This document shows, one piece after another, positions 59,381 to 64,000 of a stretch of 64,000 bases of DNA. How positions within the stretch are numbered: the first letter of the stretch is position 1; every line of letters starts with the position of its first letter. A program made the position numbers and the translations under genes. The notes under the pieces were generated by a model, which was not told where the DNA came from, did no database searches, and saw only the letters and a list, made by a program, of their open reading frames with translations. Source of the stretch: Alkalimarinus sediminis (GTDB lineage Bacteria > Pseudomonadota > Gammaproteobacteria > Pseudomonadales > Oleiphilaceae); assembly GCF_026427595.1 (NCBI RefSeq), contig NZ_CP101527.1, forward strand, positions 3,219,001 to 3,283,000. Direction: 5' to 3'.

Positions 59381-59740
59381 ATGCAAAAAATCCGTTTCAA
59401 ATTACTTACACCCATGCTCATTTTAATGCTGAGCACTTCCGTAGTTAGCACAACTGGCTGTTCATTTCCGGGTGTTTATAAGATCAACATACAACAGGGC
59501 AACATTATTACCCAAGATATGTTAGATCAACTAAAACCAGGCATGAACAAACGCCAAGTACACTTTGTTCTGGGTAACCCTTTGCTAGACAATGTATTTG
59601 ATGACACAGTCGAGAGTTACGCATACACCTACCAGTATGCAGGTGGCAAAACCAAGCAGCAACTTATTACAGTATACTTTGATGAAGACAAGTATACTCA
59701 CTACACCGGTGAACTATTAGAAGACAACCCGGCTTACTAA
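59381..59740 (+). CDS. bamE: Outer membrane assembly lipoprotein BamE (SmpA/OmlA)
   Basis: 119 aa lipoprotein with lipobox TTGC. Conserved GNIITQDMLDQLKPGMNKRQVHFVLGNPLLDNVFDDTV and DSYAY-like segment ESYAYTYQY identify BamE. Accessory subunit of the BAM complex. Divergently transcribed from fur, as in Pseudomonas. Confidence 0.95.
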   Translation: MQKIRFKLLTPMLILMLSTSVVSTTGCSFPGVYKINIQQGNIITQDMLDQLKPGMNKRQVHFVLGNPLLDNVFDDTVESYAYTYQYAGGKTKQQLITVYFDEDKYTHYTGELLEDNPAY

Positions 59741-59751
59741 TAACTTGAAAA

Positions 59752-59776
59752 GCCCTATGGCAACATGCTTTAGGGC
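59752..59776 (-). terminator. Terminator of rnfH
   Basis: GCCCTA (59752-59757) and TAGGGC (59771-59776) form the outer stem; additional TGGC/GC pairs may extend it. TTTTC follows on the minus strand. Placed 20 bases after rnfH. Confidence 0.6.
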
Positions 59777-59795
59777 AAAAACACCGGTAGGGAAT

Positions 59796-60086
59796 CTACT
59801 TCTTAGCCGCTCTATTGAGTCGAGCCTGTTTGGGGTCGATAATAAGCGGCCTGTATATCTCGACCCTATCCCCTTCTCTTAGCTCATGATCTTTAGGATT
59901 CTTAACCGCCTTGCCAAAAATCCCCATTTTATCTGCATCTATATCGATCTGAGGAAACATATTAGCAATACCAGACTGCACAACAGCGTCATACATAGAT
60001 GTCCCCGGCAGCACATCAACAACAACAATCTTCTGTTCTTCTGGCGTTGCGTAAGCAACCTCAACTTTAACCTTATTAACGCCCAT
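59796..60086 (-). CDS. rnfH: RnfH family ubiquitin-like protein
   Basis: 96 aa from ATG 60086; the frame continues to 60116 inside ratA but GAGG before 60086 and length favour the shorter form. Beta-grasp fold: KVEVAYATPEEQKIVVVDVLPG and KDHELREGDRVEIYRPLI. The gene overlaps ratA by 11 bases, the usual ratA-rnfH arrangement. Biochemical role unclear. Confidence 0.93.
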   Translation of the reverse strand: MGVNKVKVEVAYATPEEQKIVVVDVLPGTSMYDAVVQSGIANMFPQIDIDADKMGIFGKAVKNPKDHELREGDRVEIYRPLIIDPKQARLNRAAKK

Positions 60087-60516
60087 AAACCTCATTCGCT
60101 CGCTTACAAAATGCATCGACCATTGTGTTTGCCGCTTGATTGAATATCGAAGCTAACGCCATTTTTGCCAATTGATTATCAAAGTCAAAATCTAACTTTA
60201 ACATCACCTTGCAGGCTGTCGTTTCTAGTGGTTTGAACTGCCAGACTCCCGATAGGTATCGAAACGGCCCTTCAACAAGTTCCATTTTTATTTCATTATG
60301 CTGAACAAAACAGTTACGCGTCGTAAACTGCTGCCTCATCGACCCCTTTGCCACCCCTAACGTCGCGACCATTTCTCTGTCATCATGAGATAAAATCAGA
60401 GCATCCGAACACCAAGGAAGAAAAGCAGGATAAGAAGAAATATCATTTACGATATTATACATGCGCTCTGATGAGTGAAATACTAGCGCACTGCGATCAA
60501 TACTATGAGCCATCAA
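60076..60516 (-). CDS. ratA: RatA-type START/polyketide-cyclase-like protein
   Basis: 146 aa START/COQ10-like fold: MYNIVNDISSYPAFLPWCSDALIL at the N-terminus and GVWQFKPLETTACKVMLKLDFDF in the middle. Related to E. coli RatA (50S-binding) and yeast Coq10. In these neighbourhoods a ubiquinone-binding or ribosome-association role is proposed; the sequence does not decide. Overlaps rnfH. Confidence 0.93.
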   Translation of the reverse strand: MMAHSIDRSALVFHSSERMYNIVNDISSYPAFLPWCSDALILSHDDREMVATLGVAKGSMRQQFTTRNCFVQHNEIKMELVEGPFRYLSGVWQFKPLETTACKVMLKLDFDFDNQLAKMALASIFNQAANTMVDAFCKRANEVYGR

Positions 60517-60681
60517 TAAACCAACATCACAAACTATTAATAAACCAGAAGTGTGGCTAACAAAACCATAGGCCTTGCAACCCCAACCAGAGCATCAAGA
60601 CTCATATTGGCAAAACATTAATCTTAAGAGTCTTTAACGGGGTATTCTAACTGCTTTCTATCAGTATCTCACCCCTTACTA

Positions 60682-62166
60682 TCATTGAACTGTCACAGAA
60701 GCACGGGCCTCACCTGGCGGCGCATTTAAACTTGCGTCATTGAGCATTGGTTGCTCTGACCCTGATTTAAAGGCAGCACAGTATGCCCAAGACTCTTTTT
60801 TACACAAGTCTTCACCCAGCTCAAATAAATTTGCAATAAAAATAGTCACTACAGCAATTGGAGCAAACCACCGTAAAATCAGTCGCCACAAGCTAAAAAA
60901 CCAAGGCTGATAGTTCGCAAATTGAACTCCAATCAACTCTTTATTAACAATCCAGCCTACATAAATAGCAATCAACAAACCGCCTAATGGCAATAAGAGT
61001 CGGGATGTAACGATATCGAGCCCATTAAAAATAGTGATTCCGGCAATCTGAAAATTTTGCCAATTACTGAACGACAAAATAGCCGCTACGCCAACACCCC
61101 ATGCCGCAACCGCCACCACCAAGGTAGCAAAACGACGGTTAACATTGAATTTTTCAACGCACCATGCGACTGCAGGTTCCATCACAGCTATTGCAGAACT
61201 CCAAGCAGCAAACGTAATCAACACAAAAAATATCACGCTTATAATTTGACCACCATCCATGGGGCTGTATGCAAGCGGCATAGAATGAAAGAGCAGTCCA
61301 AAACCGGCAATAGGCTCTAGGTTACCCGCAAACAAAATAGGAAAAATAACTAAACCGGCAGCAATCGCAACCACCAAATCTAATAGCGCAACAATAAGCA
61401 TCAACCGACCAATCTTTGCTCGGCCAGGCATATATGCGCCATAAACCATCATCGCACCGGCACCAATACCCAAAGTAAAAAACGCATGCCCCAATGCGTC
61501 TAACCAGGCCTGAGGAGTCAACTTTCTCATCGTAAAAATATAATCAAAGCCTTTAGCCATCTCACCATTTTGCAGAGAAAAGAGCAGCAGTATAGCAATC
61601 AACACCACCATCAATGGCAGCAAAATTCTGGCCGCACGCTCTAAACCTCGATTGACCCCTCGCGCCAAAACCACAACGACTAACAATAGAAACAGCGTAT
61701 GCCAAGAGGAGAAGTAACTAGGTGAAGATTGAAGACGGCGAAGAACATCCACCACCTCAGCAGGTCCGCCGCCAGCAAATTCGCCAAATGCAGAGGAGAA
61801 TACGTAAGCAAGCGCCATCCCCCCAACGACCGAATACAATGCCAAGATTAAGAAACCAGATAACACCGAGAGAAAACCGATGCTTTTCCAGGCTCGCGAC
61901 GAGCCAGCCTTAACCACCAATGAGTTAACACTAGAAATTGGGCTTTTACGCCCCTGCCTACCCAATGCCACCTCTGCCATTGCAATAGGCACACCTACCA
62001 ACAAAAGACAGAGCGCATAAGCAATCACAAAGCTTCCGCCGTGCAAACCTGCTAGATAAGGAAACTTCCATAAGTTGGCCAATCCAACAACAGCTCCCGT
62101 TGCAGCTAACACAAACGTTAGCTGACTATTCCAAGAACCATGAATGGATTCGTGTTTACCGAGCAT
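60682..62166 (-). CDS. Sodium-dependent transporter, SNF/NSS family
   Basis: 494 aa with about 11-12 TM helices. NSS signature NLWKFPYLAGLHGGSFVIAYALCLLLVGVPIAMAEVALGR sits near the N-terminus; TM6 region GIGAGAMMVYGAYMPG is the LeuT-like substrate/Na+ helix. Probably Na+-coupled uptake of an amino acid or related amine. The C-terminus is Glu/Ser-rich. In the Pseudomonas-type block smpB usually follows ratA directly, so the gene interrupts conserved order here. Confidence 0.9.
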   Translation of the reverse strand: MLGKHESIHGSWNSQLTFVLAATGAVVGLANLWKFPYLAGLHGGSFVIAYALCLLLVGVPIAMAEVALGRQGRKSPISSVNSLVVKAGSSRAWKSIGFLSVLSGFLILALYSVVGGMALAYVFSSAFGEFAGGGPAEVVDVLRRLQSSPSYFSSWHTLFLLLVVVVLARGVNRGLERAARILLPLMVVLIAILLLFSLQNGEMAKGFDYIFTMRKLTPQAWLDALGHAFFTLGIGAGAMMVYGAYMPGRAKIGRLMLIVALLDLVVAIAAGLVIFPILFAGNLEPIAGFGLLFHSMPLAYSPMDGGQIISVIFFVLITFAAWSSAIAVMEPAVAWCVEKFNVNRRFATLVVAVAAWGVGVAAILSFSNWQNFQIAGITIFNGLDIVTSRLLLPLGGLLIAIYVGWIVNKELIGVQFANYQPWFFSLWRLILRWFAPIAVVTIFIANLFELGEDLCKKESWAYCAAFKSGSEQPMLNDASLNAPPGEARASVTVQ

Positions 62167-62408
62167 ACAACCCCGCTGTACATCCTTGTGAGATATTGTA
62201 TAAGTGCCTCAAACCCACCTGCAGTAACCGATAAAGCACAATAAAAGGAATAAGAGACAAAAGAGGCAGTAATTCTATAAGATTATTCATCATAAAGTCA
62301 GCGAAACGAGTCACCTAACGTTGATATTTCACAAATATCACATGATTATTATTTGCGTTGCGTTACAATAGCCCTCCTTATTAAGTAATTTCTAGATAAA
62401 AGACGAAA

Positions 62409-62888
62409 ATGGCAAAAAAGAAAAAGAGTAGTCTCGGCAGCGGAACCATTGCCCAAAACAAAAAAGCTCGCCACGATTATCACATTGAAGAGAAGTTTGA
62501 AGCGGGTTTGGTGCTCACAGGCTGGGAAGTAAAAAGTCTACGAGCAGGCAAAGGCCAGCTAACTGACGCCTTCGTAATGATTAAAAATGGAGAGGCATGG
62601 CTACATGGGGCGCATTTTACACCGCTGACTACAGCTTCCACTCATGTTATTGCCGAACCGACCCGAACGCGTAAGCTGCTTTTAAACAAGAAACAGATTA
62701 GCAAAATCGCGACTAAAATAAACCAGACTGGTCGTAGCTGTGTAGCGCTAGCATTATACTGGAGCGGTAATTTAGTGAAATGCGAAATCGCTCTGGTAAC
62801 GGGTAAGAAGCAACATGACAAACGAGCATCTGAGAAAGAAAAAGACTGGAACCGCGAAAAACAGCGCACGATGCAAAAACGCTTATAA
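62409..62888 (+). CDS. smpB: SsrA-binding protein SmpB
   Basis: 159 aa OB-fold protein: [35 protein letters not shown] at the start, [15 protein letters not shown], and a basic C-terminal tail ending [15 protein letters not shown] that enters the mRNA channel in trans-translation. Its partner tmRNA lies 130 bases downstream. Confidence 0.98.
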   Translation: MAKKKKSSLGSGTIAQNKKARHDYHIEEKFEAGLVLTGWEVKSLRAGKGQLTDAFVMIKNGEAWLHGAHFTPLTTASTHVIAEPTRTRKLLLNKKQISKIATKINQTGRSCVALALYWSGNLVKCEIALVTGKKQHDKRASEKEKDWNREKQRTMQKRL

Positions 62889-62916
62889 ACCCCAAGCTTT
62901 TGACCACCAGTTCAGC

Positions 62917-62945
62917 AAAAGGCTTCAACTCTCTTGAAGCCTTTT
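62917..62945 (+). terminator. Terminator of smpB
   Basis: AAAAGGCTTCAA (62917-62928), loop CTCTC, TTGAAGCCTTTT (62934-62945). Perfect 12-bp stem 28 bases after the stop. Confidence 0.88.
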
Positions 62946-62977
62946 CTCCATTAAAATACTCTTTTTATTAATTCCCC

Positions 62978-63007
62978 TTGAACTTTGTCATAACGCCCCT
63001 ATATACT
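62978..63007 (+). promoter_or_regulatory. sigma70 promoter of ssrA
   Basis: TTGAAC (62978-62983), 18-base spacer, TATACT (63002-63007). Predicted start near 63014, 5 bases before the mature tmRNA 5' end. Confidence 0.6.
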
Positions 63008-63018
63008 TAATTAACCTT

Positions 63019-63405
63019 GGGGACGACATGGCTTCGACGCTGGTAACAAAACCAAAGGTGCATGTCGAGATGGCAACCAATCTCGTAAAATCAAAGTTGT
63101 AAACTAATAGTTGCAAACGATGACAACTACGGTGCTCAACTAGCTGCGTAAGCAGTGAAAGAACACTTTTAGGGTTTCGACCCTAACGGTCCTTAGCAAG
63201 GTGCCTGTATCGCGCTACTGACTGTCACTGAGAACAGGATCGCAACGCAACACACTCAGGGTTGTTTTGCTAAATTTTACTGAGATCGCCAACCACGTCC
63301 TGCCCGTTGGGCTGTGGAAGGTTAAACTAATTAACGGAATCTAAGCATGTAGAGCCGATGGCAGAGTGCTGACGGACGCGGGTTCGATCCCCGCCGTCTC
63401 CACCA
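63019..63405 (+). ncRNA. ssrA: Transfer-messenger RNA (tmRNA)
   Basis: 387 nt. The 5' end GGGGACG pairs with CGTCTCC before the 3' ACCA. The D-like GACATGGCTTCGACG region, the tag frame beginning at GCA 63113 and the T-loop GGTTCGATCC are intact. Encoded tag is ANDDNYGAQLAA followed by TAA (63149-63151). It rescues stalled ribosomes together with SmpB. The 3' end looks like the attachment site of an integrated element whose integrase follows. Confidence 0.97.
63380..63405 (+). other. Putative attL at the ssrA 3' end
   Basis: The tRNA-like 3' end of ssrA is a well-known target for tyrosine integrases. Here a P4-type integrase gene begins 164 bases downstream in the same orientation. The second attachment copy lies outside the window, so this remains inferred. 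Confidence 0.5.
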
Positions 63406-63433
63406 AACAAGGTTCCAACAGGAACCAAAGAAG

Positions 63434-63474
63434 ACCCGCAAAGCCTTTAAAAACAAGCTTTAGCGGGTTTTTTT
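63434..63474 (+). terminator. Terminator downstream of tmRNA
   Basis: ACCCGC-AAAGC, loop of about 11, GCTTT-A-GCGGGT and a seven-T run. A smaller GGTTCC/GGAACC hairpin at 63411-63426 precedes it. Confidence 0.8.
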
Positions 63475-63517
63475 ATGCCTAAGCGTTCCTCTCTATACCT
63501 ATCAAATCCATGACTTT

Positions 63518-63569
63518 TAGTAACACTCAATGTAACATCGGCATAATGTTACTAAAGGTGATGTTACTA
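63518..63569. promoter_or_regulatory. Four operator-like GTTAC repeats before integrase
   Basis: TAGTAACA (63518-63525), TGTAACATC (63531-63539), ATGTTACTA (63546-63554), GATGTTACTA (63560-63569). Copies 1-2 are inverted relative to 3-4. The last copy overlaps the integrase start codon and copy 3 abuts its ribosome site, so binding there would block expression. Confidence 0.55.
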
Positions 63570-64000
63570 TGGCTCGTAAAACAACCAGTTTAACCAACAC
63601 AGAAGTCGACAAGGCTAAGCCCAGAGAAAAAGAATATAACCTTTCAGACGGCGAAGGCTTGATGCTTAGAGTTAAGCCTACAGGCTCCAAGCTATGGCTA
63701 TTCAACTACACTCGGCCTTTCACTAAAAAGCGAGCAAACATTAGTTTCGGCACCTATCCTGAATTATCTTTAGCAAATGCACGCAAGAAACGAACAGAAG
63801 CAAGAGAGTTACTTGCTGAAGATATTGACCCCAAAGAACATAGAGACGAACAAACAAGGAATTCAGTAAGGGCCAACAGCAATACTCTAAAGCATGTTTT
63901 TCTCCTTCAACTCGAAGTTAAAAAAACAGAAGTAAGCGCTGATCATGCACACGATATTTTGCGCTCATTTGAACTTCACCTTCTACCTAAGCTCGGCAGC
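63569..64000 (+). CDS. Tyrosine-type site-specific integrase (P4 family), N-terminal fragment
   Basis: At least 144 residues, running off the window end; AAAGGTG precedes the ATG. The Arm DNA-binding DUF4102-like N-terminus is clear: LTNTEVDKAKPREKEYNLSDGEGLMLRVKPTGSKLWLF and RPFTKKRANISFGTYPELSLANARKKRTEARELLAEDIDP. The catalytic Tyr domain is not in view. Such integrases insert genomic islands and prophages at tRNA or tmRNA genes, consistent with its place after ssrA. Confidence 0.9.
   Translation, partial: MARKTTSLTNTEVDKAKPREKEYNLSDGEGLMLRVKPTGSKLWLFNYTRPFTKKRANISFGTYPELSLANARKKRTEARELLAEDIDPKEHRDEQTRNSVRANSNTLKHVFLLQLEVKKTEVSADHAHDILRSFELHLLPKLGS

Overview
The window is a chromosomal segment of a gammaproteobacterium, GC roughly in the mid-40s percent by eye. 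The gene order rnfH/ratA - bamE - fur - recN - grpE - dnaK - dnaJ - dapB - carA - carB - greA - yhbY - rlmE - ftsH - folP - glmM - tpiA - secG - tRNA-Leu(GAG) - rimP - nusA - infB - rbfA - truB - rpsO - pnp matches the conserved Pseudomonas-type arrangement. Fur lacks the second Cys of the enteric CxxC, also as in Pseudomonas. A wax ester synthase/DGAT-type acyltransferase, a GDSL hydrolase, a lipase-chaperone-like protein and the tmRNA tag ANDDNYGAQLAA suggest a marine, lipid-storing member of the Oceanospirillales/Pseudomonadales. The genus cannot be fixed from sequence alone.

Region 1 (1-9.4 kb, accessory, lipid-linked): the 3' end of an SGNH hydrolase and a diverged lipase-chaperone-like protein. 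A compact five-gene transport cluster follows (LolA-like periplasmic protein, two FtsX-type permeases, LolD-like ATPase, DUF1302-like outer-membrane barrel), then an acyl-CoA thioesterase and a convergent WS/DGAT acyltransferase. Region 2 (9.4-17.4 kb): aceE-aceF (pyruvate dehydrogenase) divergent from lutABC (L-lactate oxidation), so lactate to pyruvate to acetyl-CoA lies in one locus. Region 3 (17.4-21.3 kb): a small exported protein, a putative NO/low-oxygen module (polytopic membrane protein, DUF2249, hemerythrin) behind an FNR/Dnr-like box, a possible sRNA unit and a lipoprotein. Region 4 (21.6-30.5 kb): livKHMGF branched-chain amino acid transporter, DUF4105 and DUF3015 proteins, and a lipoprotein alpha/beta hydrolase.

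Region 5 (30.5-60.5 kb): the conserved information-processing block, almost all on the minus strand. It covers translation initiation/ribosome maturation (rimP to pnp), tRNA-Leu, secG, cell-envelope and folate genes, FtsH/RlmE, carbamoyl phosphate and lysine/DAP synthesis, and the heat-shock chaperones with sigma32-type promoters. recN sits behind a LexA-like box, followed by fur and bamE. Region 6 (60.7-64 kb): an NSS-family sodium symporter, smpB, the tmRNA gene ssrA and, directly after it, the start of a P4-type tyrosine integrase running off the window. The right edge is therefore probably the left end of an integrated genomic island.

The most interesting unexplained features are the long, doubly terminated leader of the rimP-nusA-infB operon with a tandem 22-bp repeat, the Lol-like/beta-barrel cluster beside neutral-lipid enzymes, the structured transcription unit near 20.4-20.6 kb, and the integrase with repeated operator-like motifs at ssrA.
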